Notes: a model not told the origin generated them from the sequence alone. Shown: positions 27,587 through 38,787, numbered from the stretch's first letter. The stretch: 64,000 bases of DNA from Pontibacterium sinense (GCF_015209595.1 NZ_JADEYS010000021.1:35199-99198), one strand, 5' to 3'. Numbers and translations: made by a program.

Positions 27587-27625
27587 ATATCTCGTCTTTA
27601 AGGACGATTATTGTGTATAGCTTGT

Positions 27626-28102
27626 TCAGTTCAAAACCCACTGAATGTCGGTGATAATCATATAGGTGTAGCCAGTTTCCGACTCAGTCCGATAAGCGCC
27701 CTGCGCATTCAGCACTAATGCTGCCACACAGGTCATTTCCCACCCGTCGTCATCGTCACCTTCCCATTGTTCGTTGGTCAGTGCGATAAAGTTTCGTTCT
27801 TCTCCGTATCCTTTTACCCACTCCATCTGGTCTTTTACGGTCTGGTCAACCGAGGGGTTAGCCCATGACCAAAGCCAGGTTTTGGAGAGTATGGAGACCG
27901 AACCTACAAATTGAATCTTAGCCCTGACTGCAGGGATGCCGTTATTGGAAAATGTCAGAACACCGGATGACTGATCCCATTCAAAACGCTGGTGTTCCCC
28001 CAGTTTGTAATCTCGCATCAGTGCGTCTTGTCGTTCGGTCAAAAAGTGACACGCATCTGATACCGTTGAGCACCATTCCTCTTTCGCAAATACATCTGTC
28101 AT
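27626..28102 (-). CDS. Hypothetical protein, DUF6882-like
   Basis: A 158-residue cytoplasmic protein without signal or membrane segment. The central TWLWSWANPSV segment and the acidic EGDDDDGWEMTC region resemble the DUF6882 family, whose function is unknown. The start at 28102 follows GGAG with eight bases spacing; an upstream ATG at 28150 adds a hydrophobic leader but no ribosome site was seen. Likely monocistronic, with its own terminator. Confidence 0.6.
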   Translation of the reverse strand: MTDVFAKEEWCSTVSDACHFLTERQDALMRDYKLGEHQRFEWDQSSGVLTFSNNGIPAVRAKIQFVGSVSILSKTWLWSWANPSVDQTVKDQMEWVKGYGEERNFIALTNEQWEGDDDDGWEMTCVAALVLNAQGAYRTESETGYTYMIITDIQWVLN

Positions 28103-28216
28103 AACGGAACTCCAGACGATTGTGATGAAAGGATTTACAGCATTAAGCATAGACTGATTGAGCGGAACGCGCGTTATAGGGTGTCGAAAGAACGCAGAGA
28201 GCGGGTGGTGAGTGAT

Positions 28217-28249
28217 GAAAAAGGAGGCCAGTGAACGGGTCGACTGGCC
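28217..28249 (-). terminator. Intrinsic terminator after octapeptide-repeat gene
   Basis: GGCCAGT (28226-28232) pairs with ACTGGCC (28243-28249). Read leftwards the stem is followed by TCC and TTTTT. Confidence 0.65.
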
Positions 28250-28285
28250 CCAACATGGATGGAGATCCCAAATGGACCTCAGAGG

Positions 28286-29014
28286 TTAATTGGGTTGGGT
28301 CGGGCCGTTTTTAGTCGCGGTTTCTGTCTTCGCGGCTTTGTTTTTTTCAGCTTGTTCGGCGGCAAGTTTGTCACGCGCAGCATCACTGATCGATACTTTA
28401 TCGATTTGGGCAGGCGGTGAAGATTTTCCAATCTTGTCTTGCATCGCTGGACTGAGCTTTTTGATGACATTGTCACCCAGTGTCTTCAACTTTGAGACGC
28501 TGACTTTTTCCAATTGGTTAGGAGTTAGCTTACCCAATTGGGATTTGTTTAATTTGTTGAGCTGGGTGTTGCCGAGCTTGCTCAGTTGAGCTTTGTCCAA
28601 CTTATTGAGCTGCGCTGATCCCAGTTTGTTGAGTTGAGGCTTATCGAGTTTGTTGAGCTGATCGTTGCCCAATTTCTTTAACTGTGCACCGTTCAGTTTT
28701 GCAAGTTGGGCGTTATTCAGCTTGCCCAACTGCGCCTTATCTAGCTTGTTCAGCTGGGCGCTGCCAAGTTTATTGAGTTGGGCTTTATTAAGCTTATTCA
28801 ATTGAGCAGAGCTGAGTTTTCCAAGCTGGGATTTGTTGAGTTTATTCAGCTGTGCTGACGAGAGCTTGTTTAACTCTGCATTGCTTTTTTTATCGGCAGT
28901 GTTGTTTTTTGCAGGCAGAACCGCCGCACTTTTGGGCGGTTGCGAGGATGTTTCTGAATGTCCCTGCGTACTTTTCAGTGATGGCCTTGCGGCTGAATTG
29001 CTGTTGATTTCCAT
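28286..29014 (-). CDS. Octapeptide-repeat protein of unknown function
   Basis: A 242-residue protein with no signal peptide. Residues 1-47 are polar and low complexity; residues 48-183 are 17 tandem octads of consensus LNKL-x-x-x-Q, with Leu at every position 48+8n, varied mainly at residues five to seven (SSA, NKS, GSA, DKA, GNT). The C-terminal 50 residues contain QIDKVSISDAARDKLA, reminiscent of the short VSISxxA motif in FlgM-like and other small regulatory proteins, and end in a Lys/Ala/Thr tail. The strict period suggests a solenoid or coiled structure. I do not recognise a named family; the whole coding sequence is on the leftward strand with its own terminator. Confidence 0.8.
   Translation of the reverse strand: MEINSNSAARPSLKSTQGHSETSSQPPKSAAVLPAKNNTADKKSNAELNKLSSAQLNKLNKSQLGKLSSAQLNKLNKAQLNKLGSAQLNKLDKAQLGKLNNAQLAKLNGAQLKKLGNDQLNKLDKPQLNKLGSAQLNKLDKAQLSKLGNTQLNKLNKSQLGKLTPNQLEKVSVSKLKTLGDNVIKKLSPAMQDKIGKSSPPAQIDKVSISDAARDKLAAEQAEKNKAAKTETATKNGPTQPN
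28466..28873 (-). repeat. 17 tandem 24-bp repeats coding for octads
   Basis: The DNA repeats every 24 bases but is diverged at synonymous sites (for example different Leu and Lys codons), indicating old duplication with selection on the protein rather than recent slippage. Confidence 0.8.
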
Positions 29015-29113
29015 ATGTTCTCACCCAGTCTGGTAGTGCACTGTGTCAACAGTGCCAGAGGCCGGGTTAAGAACAGGTTAAGTCTGATCAGGTGAACTGT
29101 GTTGTTTTTCCAG

Positions 29114-29980
29114 TCACAGCTTTTCGGACAGATAATCAACCAGCATCCGTACCTTAGGTGAGAGGTGGCGATTGTGGGGATAGAGTGCCCAGATCCCTTC
29201 ATCGGACTGCTGATAGTTCTGTAGGACGGCGATCAGAGTGCCTGCCTCCAGATACGACTGGATGTAGTAATCGGGCAGTTGCACCAGCCCCAACCCTTTC
29301 AGCGCGGCATCGGTCAGGGCCTGACCGCTGTTGCAGTGGATATTGCCACTGACCTTGATGTTGCGCTCCTGTCCGTTTTCCTGAAAGCGCCAGTATTCCA
29401 GAGTGCCACGCAGGCAGTTGTGTTGTTCCAGCTCAGACAGCAGATGGGGTTCGCCATTCGCGGCGAGGTAGTCAGGAGACGCACACACGTATTGGCGTCG
29501 ACTGGCAAGGCGTTTGGCCATCAGACTGGAGTCTTCCAGCTTACCCAGTCGGATTGCCAGATCGTAGCCGTTGTCGATCAGATCCACTTTCTGGTTGGTA
29601 AAATGACACTCCAGATGGAGGTCGGGGTAATCACACATAAAGTTATTCAGCAGCGGTGCAATCTGATTTTCACCGTAGGTGGTAGGGGCTGTGATCTTGA
29701 GTTGACCGCGTGGCGTGCGCTGCATATTAGTGAGGGTGCGCTCGGCCTCTTCCAGTCCGTCTAATACCTGGCGACAGTGCTGATAATACAGTTGCCCGGC
29801 TTCGGTCACGGTGACCTTCCGTGTGGTGCGGTAAAACAGCTTAGTGGCGAGTCGGCTTTCCAGTGCACTGACCTGTCGGCTGACCTGTGCAACGGAAATG
29901 CCGAGCCGTTGGGCGGCGTTAGTGAAGCTGCCGGTTTCGCTGACCGCCACAAATTCTGTCACGCCTTCCCAGCTGTACAT
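29114..29980 (-). CDS. LysR-family transcriptional regulator
   Basis: A 288-residue LysR regulator: N-terminal winged helix (FVAVSETGSFTNAAQRLGIS, SRQVSALESRLATKLFYRTT) and a periplasmic-binding-like effector domain. It diverges from frmA, with a 12-base palindrome between them, so it probably controls the formaldehyde genes and itself. Its type (HTH followed by LYYQHCRQVLDGLEEAE) is the common subgroup near short-chain or alcohol dehydrogenases. The effector is unknown. Confidence 0.87.
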   Translation of the reverse strand: MYSWEGVTEFVAVSETGSFTNAAQRLGISVAQVSRQVSALESRLATKLFYRTTRKVTVTEAGQLYYQHCRQVLDGLEEAERTLTNMQRTPRGQLKITAPTTYGENQIAPLLNNFMCDYPDLHLECHFTNQKVDLIDNGYDLAIRLGKLEDSSLMAKRLASRRQYVCASPDYLAANGEPHLLSELEQHNCLRGTLEYWRFQENGQERNIKVSGNIHCNSGQALTDAALKGLGLVQLPDYYIQSYLEAGTLIAVLQNYQQSDEGIWALYPHNRHLSPKVRMLVDYLSEKL

Positions 29981-30025
29981 TATTACTATCTCGTAAAAGT
30001 GATTTGCTTAAAGTGTAGATTATAA

Positions 30026-31261
<1,236 letters not shown>

Positions 31262-31269
31262 TTGAGCGC

Positions 31270-31289
31270 GCGGCCTCTGCGGAGGCCGC
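31270..31289 (+). other. Perfect hairpin between frmA and frmB
   Basis: GCGGCCTC (31270-31277) and GAGGCCGC (31282-31289) with a four-base loop and no T tract; probably an mRNA stability or attenuation element. Confidence 0.5.
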
Positions 31290-31301
31290 ATGGAGTGCCT
31301 T

Positions 31302-32162
31302 ATGCATGTTGAAAATCTGAGTCAGAACCGTAGCTTCGGTGGCTGGCACAAGCAGTACAAGCATCAGTCGGCCAGCCTCAATTGCGAAATGCGTTTCGCG
31401 ATATTCCTGCCGCCGCAAACGGCGCGCGGTGAGAAAGTGCCGGTCATGTACTGGCTGTCGGGTCTGACCTGCAGCGACGAAAATTTTATGCAGAAAGCCG
31501 GTGCCCAACGCGTGGCGGCAGAGCTGGGTATTGCGATTGTTGCACCGGATACCAGTCCACGTGGCGACGCGGTGGCTGACGAAGCGGAACGTTACGATCT
31601 GGGCAAAGGCGCAGGCTTCTACGTCAATGCGACGCAGGAACCCTGGTCGCAGCACTACCGCATGTATGATTATGTGGTGAACGAACTGCCTGCACTGGTC
31701 GAAGAACTGTTTCCGGTGACCGATCAACGCGTCATCTCCGGTCATTCGATGGGCGGACACGGCGCATTGACGATTGCGCTGAAAAACCCCAACCGTTACC
31801 GCTCCGTATCGGCGTTCAGCCCAATCTGTAATCCGGTGAATTGCCAGTGGGGACAGGATGCGTTCCGCGCCTATCTGGGTGAGGATCAGGCCGCTTGGCA
31901 GCAGCACGATGCCAGTGTGTTGATGCAGCAAGCGACTGAAGCGCAGTACCTGCCAACCCTGGTGGATCAGGGTGAAGGGGATGACTTCCTTAACTCGCAG
32001 TTGCGTCCGGAAACACTGCAAGCGGCGGCTAAGGCCAGCACGTATCCGTTGGAGCTGCGTCGTCATGAAGGGTATGACCACAGTTACTACTTCATCGCCA
32101 GCTTTATCGAATCCCACCTGCGTTTTCATGCGCAGAACTTGGGGTTGCTCAGTTCGATCTGA
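31302..32162 (+). CDS. frmB: S-formylglutathione hydrolase
   Basis: A 286-residue esterase-D family enzyme that releases formate and glutathione from S-formylglutathione. The nucleophile motif [12 protein letters not shown], the N-terminal [15 protein letters not shown] and the C-terminal histidine motif [13 protein letters not shown] are diagnostic. The ATG at 31302 follows GGAGT by six bases. Second gene of the formaldehyde detoxification operon, closed by a terminator at 32178. Confidence 0.95.
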   Translation: MHVENLSQNRSFGGWHKQYKHQSASLNCEMRFAIFLPPQTARGEKVPVMYWLSGLTCSDENFMQKAGAQRVAAELGIAIVAPDTSPRGDAVADEAERYDLGKGAGFYVNATQEPWSQHYRMYDYVVNELPALVEELFPVTDQRVISGHSMGGHGALTIALKNPNRYRSVSAFSPICNPVNCQWGQDAFRAYLGEDQAAWQQHDASVLMQQATEAQYLPTLVDQGEGDDFLNSQLRPETLQAAAKASTYPLELRRHEGYDHSYYFIASFIESHLRFHAQNLGLLSSI

Positions 32163-32177
32163 TTGACACCCACGCCC

Positions 32178-32207
32178 AAACACGGCGGGACTCATCCTGC
32201 CGTGTTT
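32178..32207 (+). terminator. Intrinsic terminator after frmB
   Basis: AAACACGGCGGG (32178-32189) pairs with CCTGCCGTGTTT (32196-32207), one G-T pair, followed by a T-rich stretch. Confidence 0.7.
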
Positions 32208-32285
32208 GTATCCTCTTCGCTCAGATACCCCCGCCTTCATGCAGTGACTCGATTGAGTGGGCCTCCATCCTGTCACCGTTGCTCC

Positions 32286-32302
32286 CTTAAGGCTGTCTTA
32301 AC
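32286..32302 (+). promoter_or_regulatory. Direct-repeat box, candidate OmpR-family regulator site
   Basis: CTTAAG, five bases, CTTAAC: two TTAA cores 11 bases apart, the spacing of PmrA/OmpR-type sites, about 64 bases before the efflux operon. A looser pair of TTAA cores nine bases apart (41007-41019) precedes the mipA-like gene. Confidence 0.4.
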
Positions 32303-32365
32303 CCGCTCTTTACCGGCACTCAGGTACAACATCAGCATCTCAAACTGAAAGTATGGAACAGGTGC

Positions 32366-33748
32366 ATGGTGAACCCCCGTTTATCCCGTATCACTCTGGT
32401 GACGTTAATGGTGTTGGCTTTAAGTGCCTGCAGCGGACTGACGTCCCACCCCGACCGGGTTAACCGTCATGCGCAAACAGTGGCATTACCGACAAGCTGG
32501 CAGGAAACCTTGCCGCAGAACCCGGTGCTGCTCAGTGATCAGTTGCTGGATCTGATAGACAACCCACAGTTGACCCGGTTAGTGCAGCAGACGTTGGCGG
32601 CGAACTACGATCTGCGTCAAACCGCGTTACGTTTGCGTGAACAGCAGTTGTTGGCGCGTCAGACGGATGCAGCGCGCAAGCCGGAGCTGAACCTGAATCT
32701 CAACTCGCAACGGGTTAAAGATTCCATAATTACGAACACACAGACCTTATCACTGGATCTGAGCTGGGAGGTAGATGTCTGGGGCCGCCTGGCTGATCAG
32801 AGTCGGGCGGCAGAGGCGACGACACAGGCCCGGGTGCTGGATTATCAAGCTGCGAGGAACTCTCTGGCGGCGCGCACGATTCAGCGCTGGATTGATATCA
32901 GTCTGCGTGAGCAGGTTATTCGAGCCGAACAACAATGGCTTCAGAGTTTGCAAAGTACCGAGGAGGTCATTACCGAGCGTTACCGCAGTGGTTTGAGTGG
33001 CAGCAATGGGTTGGCCGATTTGGAAGCAGCGCGGACGGCAACGGCCCGTATTCGCGCCAGTCTGGCTGCGCGGGAGCAGGTTCAACGTAATGCCTATCGC
33101 CAGTTAGCGGCTCTGCAGGGGATTGCTGGTCAAATCGATCTTCCGAACCCTCAGCTACGCCCTGATATTGAGAATCCGCCCCTGCGTTTACCGGCGGAGA
33201 TGATCGCTCACCGTCCGGATCTGCAGTCTGCGTATCAACAGATTCTGGCGGCAGATGCGCAGGCGGCGGTGGCACAGAAGCAACTGCTCCCCAGTTTCAG
33301 TCTCAGTGCGAGCCTGAGCCAGACCCGCCCGGATCTGAATGATTTGCTGTCCGGGTCCAATGCATGGAGTCTGCTCGGACGCTTAACCGCGCCGTTGTTT
33401 AACGCCGGTCGACTGAAAGCCGGTGCTGAGATCGCCGGATTGCAGGCTGAGCGTAGCTACCTCGCATACCAGCAAACCTTATTGAATGCCCTGAACGAAG
33501 TGGAAGCATCATTGGGGCAAGAAGCTGCGCTGGCACAGCAGCAACTGCACCTGAAGGCCGCCCTGCAACACTCAGAGGCCAGTCTGGCTCATTATCAGGC
33601 CCGTTACCGCGACGGCCTGAACACCATTCTTGATCTGCTGAATGCCAAGCAAAGTGCCTTTGACGCCCGTATTCAGTTACTGCAAACACAACAAGCCCGT
33701 CTGACCAATCGTATTACGTTGGGTCTGGCACTGGGCATGGGAGTCTAA
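32366..33748 (+). CDS. Outer-membrane efflux lipoprotein (OprM/NodT family)
   Basis: A 460-residue TolC-like channel with a lipoprotein signal (LMVLALSACSG lipobox, Cys22). The repeated structure with LRLREQQLLARQ and a second, homologous half, and ERYRSGLSG and ARYRDGLNT segments, is typical of NodT-type channels. First gene of a five-gene rightward unit: channel, periplasmic adaptor, RND pump, response regulator, sensor kinase. Confidence 0.92.
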   Translation: MVNPRLSRITLVTLMVLALSACSGLTSHPDRVNRHAQTVALPTSWQETLPQNPVLLSDQLLDLIDNPQLTRLVQQTLAANYDLRQTALRLREQQLLARQTDAARKPELNLNLNSQRVKDSIITNTQTLSLDLSWEVDVWGRLADQSRAAEATTQARVLDYQAARNSLAARTIQRWIDISLREQVIRAEQQWLQSLQSTEEVITERYRSGLSGSNGLADLEAARTATARIRASLAAREQVQRNAYRQLAALQGIAGQIDLPNPQLRPDIENPPLRLPAEMIAHRPDLQSAYQQILAADAQAAVAQKQLLPSFSLSASLSQTRPDLNDLLSGSNAWSLLGRLTAPLFNAGRLKAGAEIAGLQAERSYLAYQQTLLNALNEVEASLGQEAALAQQQLHLKAALQHSEASLAHYQARYRDGLNTILDLLNAKQSAFDARIQLLQTQQARLTNRITLGLALGMGV

Positions 33749-33753
33749 GCTCG

Positions 33754-34905
33754 ATGAAACTGAATAAACGCTGGCAACCGATCCTGCTGACCACCTTGGC
33801 GCTGGCAATGATTCCGGCCGCTCTGACCTATACCGACTATGCGATCAGCAATCAGGCTCAGCCGGAAAAGCTGCCAGAAAAAATCATCGCACCACGTGTC
33901 ACTGTGTTACCGATCTCGACCGGCAGTTATAACAGTGTGATGCAGGCCTTTGGCGAAGTGCGCGCAGTAGATGAGATCAGTCTCAGCAGTCAGCTGACCG
34001 GTCGGGTGGTGTGGCGTAACGCCAAATTCGCAGTGGGTGGGCGGATTAATAAGGGTGAGGTGCTGATTCGCATCGATGATACCGATTTCCAGACCGCGTT
34101 GGCGAATGCTAAGCAAGCAGAGGCAGAAGCCGCATTGGCCTTACAGCAGGAGAAGCGCCAGCGTGATCAGGCCGCACGTGACTGGCAGCGTTCGGGGATC
34201 AAGGAAAAACCCGGTGCACTGGTGCTGCGCGAACCGCAACTGAAGGTGGCGAAGTCACGTTTTCAGGCGGCTAAAGCGGCGGTTGTGCAAGCGAAGCGTG
34301 ATCTGGCGCTAACTCAGCTAAAAGCGCCCTTTTCGGCGGTCATTGTCCAGCGCAGTGCAGCATTGGGCAGTTATGTGGAGTCTGGCACGGTGGTGGCGAC
34401 CCTGAGGGCCAGCGATCAGGCTGAAGTTGCGTTGTCGCTGGCCGCCAATCAGTGGCAGCAGCTTCCTGATGATCCAGTGGGCTTGGAGGTGGTTTTGCAG
34501 AGCCGGGACCAGCACGGCGTGCAGTGGCAGGGGAACGTGCAGCGCTTGTCTGCAACCATTGATGCAAATACCCGACAGCGCAGTTTGATTGTGACGGTGG
34601 ATAAACCGCTGGATCAGGCGACGCCGCTCTTGTTTGGGAGTTTTGTTCGTGCACAGATTCATGGCGAAAACGTGTCTGATCTGTTTGCTTTGCCAGCATC
34701 GGCGCTGACCGCGGATGGCTATATATGGCATGTCATCGATCAGCAGCTGCAACGGGTGCGAAGAGCACCGCTGTTCTCTAGCGAAGGGCAGATCTTTGTG
34801 CCTCAGGGAGAATTGCCGGATAGCATCGAGCTAGTGCGTAAGCCGATGTCCGGTTATCTGCCGGATATGCGGGTGCAGCCTCATGTGATGGGAGGTGTGC
34901 GGTGA
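33754..34905 (+). CDS. RND periplasmic adaptor (membrane-fusion) protein
   Basis: A 383-residue HlyD/AcrA-like protein with an N-terminal anchor (ILLTTLALAMIPAALTYTD), lipoyl half-motifs (GRVVWRNAKFAVGGRINKGEVLIRIDD and LTQLKAPFSAVI), a coiled-coil hairpin between them and a beta-barrel C-terminal part. It starts five bases after the channel gene and overlaps the pump gene by four bases. Confidence 0.92.
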   Translation: MKLNKRWQPILLTTLALAMIPAALTYTDYAISNQAQPEKLPEKIIAPRVTVLPISTGSYNSVMQAFGEVRAVDEISLSSQLTGRVVWRNAKFAVGGRINKGEVLIRIDDTDFQTALANAKQAEAEAALALQQEKRQRDQAARDWQRSGIKEKPGALVLREPQLKVAKSRFQAAKAAVVQAKRDLALTQLKAPFSAVIVQRSAALGSYVESGTVVATLRASDQAEVALSLAANQWQQLPDDPVGLEVVLQSRDQHGVQWQGNVQRLSATIDANTRQRSLIVTVDKPLDQATPLLFGSFVRAQIHGENVSDLFALPASALTADGYIWHVIDQQLQRVRRAPLFSSEGQIFVPQGELPDSIELVRKPMSGYLPDMRVQPHVMGGVR

Positions 34906-37900
34906 GCACGAAATCTTCGACTGACACCTATCAAACGGCACCGGAGCAGAAAGGCTGGGTGGCTTGGTTTGCGGGTAATCCCGTGGCGGCCAATCTGTTG
35001 ATGGCACTGATTCTGGTCGCCGGTGTGATGACTGCCCTGAATCTGCGTGTTGAGGCGTTTCCTCCGTTGCCGCCGAACAGTGTCAGCGTGAATGTGATCT
35101 ATAGCAGTGGTTCGGCTAAATCCTCGGAAGAGGGTGTAACCATCAAGATCGAAGAAGCGCTGCAAGGTGTACCGGGTATTAAAAAGATCTCCAGCACGTC
35201 GGATGGCAGTGGCAGTTATGTCACGGTTGAACGTACTAGTGGCTACGATCTGAATAAGCTGTACCGAGATGTGAAGAACCGGGTGGATGGCATCGCCACC
35301 TTGCCGGAAAAGGCTGAAAAACCGGTAATCAGCCGTGAGATCTATCTGGAAGATGCGGTCAGCATTCACCTCTACGGTGATGCTGATCAGGATGCATTGC
35401 AGGATACCGCACGGAACTTGCGAGACCAGCTACTGGCGAACAAAGCCATTGAAAGGATTAACACCAACGGACGTCAGACGCCGGAAATCACGATTCAGGT
35501 TGATGAACAACAGTTGCAGGCGTTGGGGCTGACCTCAAGTGATATCGCGCAGCGTGTCGGGGCGTCATCGTTGACGGAAGCGGGCGGTGAGCTATTCAGC
35601 AAAGACGGCAGCCTGGTGGTTAAAGCGGACCAGCAACGCTACCGCTTGCGCGAGTTTGAAGCCATCCTGATCAAGGAGACCACGGATGGTCAGCGTCTGA
35701 CGTTGGGCGATGTGGCGCGGGTTAGAGATGGGTACGAACAATCGGCGGTGATGTCACGTTTTAACGGCGAGCGGGCGATCTGGCTGGATGTGAAAATGTA
35801 CAACACCTCTGACATCATGCAGATCTCGGAGCAAGTGCAGAAGGAGGTGGCCGCGTTCCGCAGCCGTTTGCCGGATAACATCAAAGTTGAAGTCTGGAAC
35901 GATCAGAGTCATTACATCGCTAACCGCCTGACCTTGCTGTTGGACAACAGCCTGATGGGGATTTTGCTGGTCATGTTTCTGTTGGCGCTGTTCCTGAATG
36001 TGCGGGTGGCCTTCTGGGTCGGCGCGGGTTTACCGGTAATCTTTGCCGGTGCGATGCTGTTGATGGGACCGAACTTTTCCAACCTGAGCCTCAATGAGCT
36101 GACCACTTTCGGCTTTATCATTGCCCTCGGTATTGTGGTGGATGACGCTGTTGTCGTGGGGGAAAGCATCTACAGCGAGCGGGAGAAGCGCGGAGCGACT
36201 TTGCACTCGACGATCCGCGGCGCGCAGCGTGTCACCGTGCCTACCGTGTTTGGTGTGCTGACCACCGTCGTGGCGTTTATGGCGCTGGTACTGGTGGAAG
36301 GTGAGATGGGCAAGATTTTCAGTTTTTTCGCCTATGCCGCAGCGTTTTGTCTGATCTTCTCGTTGATCGAATCCAAGTTGATTTTACCCGCGCATCTGGC
36401 GCATTTAAAAATGGACTCTGGTCTGAGCCGTAATCCGATCTCGGCAGGGTGGGGGTGGTTGCAGGGTAAGGTTCACAGTGGCCTGAGTTACTTCACCCGC
36501 AAGCTCTACCGACCATTCATCCACCGGATGCTTAAGCTGCGTTACGCCACGGTTATCATAGCCATTGCCCTCTTTATTGTGGTGATTGGGATGGTGCCAT
36601 CGGGAAAAATTAGAGCAGTCTTTTTCCCGGATATTCCAAGTAACTTCATCATGGTTGAGATGACGCTGGAGGATCAGGCGGGGTATGGATTGGTACAGGC
36701 GCAGGCGATCGAAGTTGAAGCGATTGCTGCGCGGGTGAATGAAGCGTTACAGGCCGAATACCAGTTACAGCAGCCACCGATTCCACAGTTGATGACGTTA
36801 ACCACTGAAACCGGTGCGACCATTATTGCAGGTTTGTCGCCACGAGATGCCCGTCCGTTTGGGACTCAGGCCGTGGCGGATCGCTGGCAGGAACAGATCG
36901 GTCCACTGGAAGGGGTACTGAAACTGAAATTTATCACCTCCTGGGAAGGTGAAGCGGATATCAGTATCGAGCTGCGGGCACAGGATGCAGAAACGTTGAA
37001 AGCGGCGGGCAAGCAAGTGCGTGAAGCCTTGGCGCAGTACAGCGGTGTCTCTGGCATTCAGAACAGTATGAAAGCCGGACAGGCGCAGATCGATCTGCAA
37101 CTGCGACCGGAAGGTCAGGCGATGGGTTTGACGACTGCGATGCTTGCTCAGCAGATTCAGCAGGCGTATCAGGGCTACGAAGTGCAGCGAATCCAACGTG
37201 GCCGCGACGAAGTGAAAGTCAAAGTGCGCTATCCGGATGAACAGCGCCAGCGTATCGATGACCTGAACAATGCCCGTATCCGTACAGCGGATGGTCGCGT
37301 CGTACCTTTGAGCACGGTGGCTGAACTCAGCTCCCGTTATGTCGCCACGGAGATCGAACGTATTGATCGCGGTCGGGTGGCGGTGATTACCGCAGATCTG
37401 GATAAATCTGTGGCGTCTCCGGGTGAGATTCTGGCTTCACTGGATGCGGAGCTGTTTGGTCAGCTGGAACTTGATTACCGTGATCTGACCATACACTTGG
37501 GTGGGGAGGCACAAGAGGAAGCGGAGACGACTAACTCGCTCAAAGGAGCGTTCATCGTTGCATTAATTGCGATTTACACACTGTTGGCGATCCCCCTGAA
37601 ATCCTATGTACAACCGTTGCTGATCATGACCGCTATTCCGTTTGGCATCATCGGAGCCTTGCTCGGTCATTGGTTACACGGCGTACCACTGAGTATCCTG
37701 TCGATGTTTGGCATCCTGGCATTGTCCGGCGTGGTGGTGAATGACAGTTTGTTGCTGATCAGTCGCTACAATGAGAGCAGAGCGGATGGCCGTCCGGTAA
37801 AGTTGGCGCTGGTGGATGCGGGCTGTAACCGGATGCGAGCCATTATTCTGACCTCAGTGACCACCTATGCGGGGCTGGTGCCATTGATCTGGGAGACGGC

Positions 37901-38087
37901 AGAGAACGCCCAGTTCCTGATTCCTGCGGCGATTGCTATGGGATACGGTATCCTGTTTGCCACGTTGATCACACTGGTGTTGATTCCCGTGTTGTTGCTG
38001 ATCAGTGAAGATCTGAACATTGCCCGCTGGTGGCGCCAACGCGCGGCGACCAAAACCCATGCCCTGACGATGGAAACCGTTGAATGA
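34902..38087 (+). CDS. RND efflux pump, inner-membrane subunit
   Basis: A 1061-residue proton-driven pump with the usual 12 helices and two large periplasmic loops. GIVVDDAVVVGESI in helix 4 holds the Asp pair of the proton relay, and ALSGVVVNDSLLLI is the matching segment of the second half. It starts with GTG overlapping the adaptor stop (GTGA), with GGAGG upstream. The sequence resembles the AcrB/HAE1 group; substrates cannot be read from it, but the location among aromatic genes suggests solvents or aromatics. Confidence 0.93.
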   Translation: MSTKSSTDTYQTAPEQKGWVAWFAGNPVAANLLMALILVAGVMTALNLRVEAFPPLPPNSVSVNVIYSSGSAKSSEEGVTIKIEEALQGVPGIKKISSTSDGSGSYVTVERTSGYDLNKLYRDVKNRVDGIATLPEKAEKPVISREIYLEDAVSIHLYGDADQDALQDTARNLRDQLLANKAIERINTNGRQTPEITIQVDEQQLQALGLTSSDIAQRVGASSLTEAGGELFSKDGSLVVKADQQRYRLREFEAILIKETTDGQRLTLGDVARVRDGYEQSAVMSRFNGERAIWLDVKMYNTSDIMQISEQVQKEVAAFRSRLPDNIKVEVWNDQSHYIANRLTLLLDNSLMGILLVMFLLALFLNVRVAFWVGAGLPVIFAGAMLLMGPNFSNLSLNELTTFGFIIALGIVVDDAVVVGESIYSEREKRGATLHSTIRGAQRVTVPTVFGVLTTVVAFMALVLVEGEMGKIFSFFAYAAAFCLIFSLIESKLILPAHLAHLKMDSGLSRNPISAGWGWLQGKVHSGLSYFTRKLYRPFIHRMLKLRYATVIIAIALFIVVIGMVPSGKIRAVFFPDIPSNFIMVEMTLEDQAGYGLVQAQAIEVEAIAARVNEALQAEYQLQQPPIPQLMTLTTETGATIIAGLSPRDARPFGTQAVADRWQEQIGPLEGVLKLKFITSWEGEADISIELRAQDAETLKAAGKQVREALAQYSGVSGIQNSMKAGQAQIDLQLRPEGQAMGLTTAMLAQQIQQAYQGYEVQRIQRGRDEVKVKVRYPDEQRQRIDDLNNARIRTADGRVVPLSTVAELSSRYVATEIERIDRGRVAVITADLDKSVASPGEILASLDAELFGQLELDYRDLTIHLGGEAQEEAETTNSLKGAFIVALIAIYTLLAIPLKSYVQPLLIMTAIPFGIIGALLGHWLHGVPLSILSMFGILALSGVVVNDSLLLISRYNESRADGRPVKLALVDAGCNRMRAIILTSVTTYAGLVPLIWETAENAQFLIPAAIAMGYGILFATLITLVLIPVLLLISEDLNIARWWRQRAATKTHALTMETVE

Positions 38088-38100
38088 GTGCCTTTTTCCT

Positions 38101-38784
38101 ATGAGTTTCAATGCCATGAATGTATTGCTGGTTGAAGATGACCGTGATCTGGCAGCCTCGGTGGCTGACTATCTGGCGTTGGAGGAGATCGATGTAGATC
38201 ATGCCTATAACGGTCAGGCGGGTCTGACGTTAGCCTGCTCCGGTCACTACGATGTACTGTTGCTGGATCTGATGTTGCCACGTATGGACGGACTGACATT
38301 GTGTGAAAAACTGCGTGAACAGGGGATCGATACCCCCGTTCTGATGCTGACGGCACGCGATACGTTGGATGATAAAGTGGCTGGTTTTCGCGCAGGTACC
38401 GATGATTATTTAGTTAAGCCCTTCGCGTTGGAGGAGTTGATTGTACGTATTCAGGCACTGGCAAAGCGGCGCAGTGGGCAGGTTCGAAAACTGCAGGTAG
38501 CCGATCTGATTCTTGACCTGAGCGCGCGTCAGGCTGAACGTGCGGGGCAAACGCTGAAGCTGACCCCCAGTGGCTGGACACTGCTAGAGACCTTGATGCG
38601 GTCGAGCCCGTCAGTACTCAGTAAACGGGAACTGGAACAAGCGCTCTGGCCTGATGATGCGCCGGATAGCAATGCGTTGAAAGTACACCTCTACCACCTT
38701 CGTCAACAGGTGGACAAACCGTTTGATCAGGCGCTGATCCATACGTTGCCGGGGCAAGGTTTTGTCCTCAAGGCGAAGGGGTGA
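38101..38784 (+). CDS. OmpR-family response regulator
   Basis: A 227-residue regulator: receiver domain with the acidic pocket (LLVEDD), phosphorylated Asp in LLLDLMLPRMDG and Lys in DDYLVKPF, then a winged-helix output domain (LTPSGWTLLETLM, NALKVHLYHLRQQVD). The start is taken as MSFNAMNVLL; the ATG five codons later is also possible. Placed between the pump and kinase genes, it probably controls the operon, perhaps through the repeat at 32286. Confidence 0.88.
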   Translation: MSFNAMNVLLVEDDRDLAASVADYLALEEIDVDHAYNGQAGLTLACSGHYDVLLLDLMLPRMDGLTLCEKLREQGIDTPVLMLTARDTLDDKVAGFRAGTDDYLVKPFALEELIVRIQALAKRRSGQVRKLQVADLILDLSARQAERAGQTLKLTPSGWTLLETLMRSSPSVLSKRELEQALWPDDAPDSNALKVHLYHLRQQVDKPFDQALIHTLPGQGFVLKAKG

Positions 38785-38787
38785 GTC

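Noticed and set aside
28466..28873. CRISPR-like array
   Set aside because: The 24-base periodicity is continuous coding sequence for octapeptides with no unique spacers.
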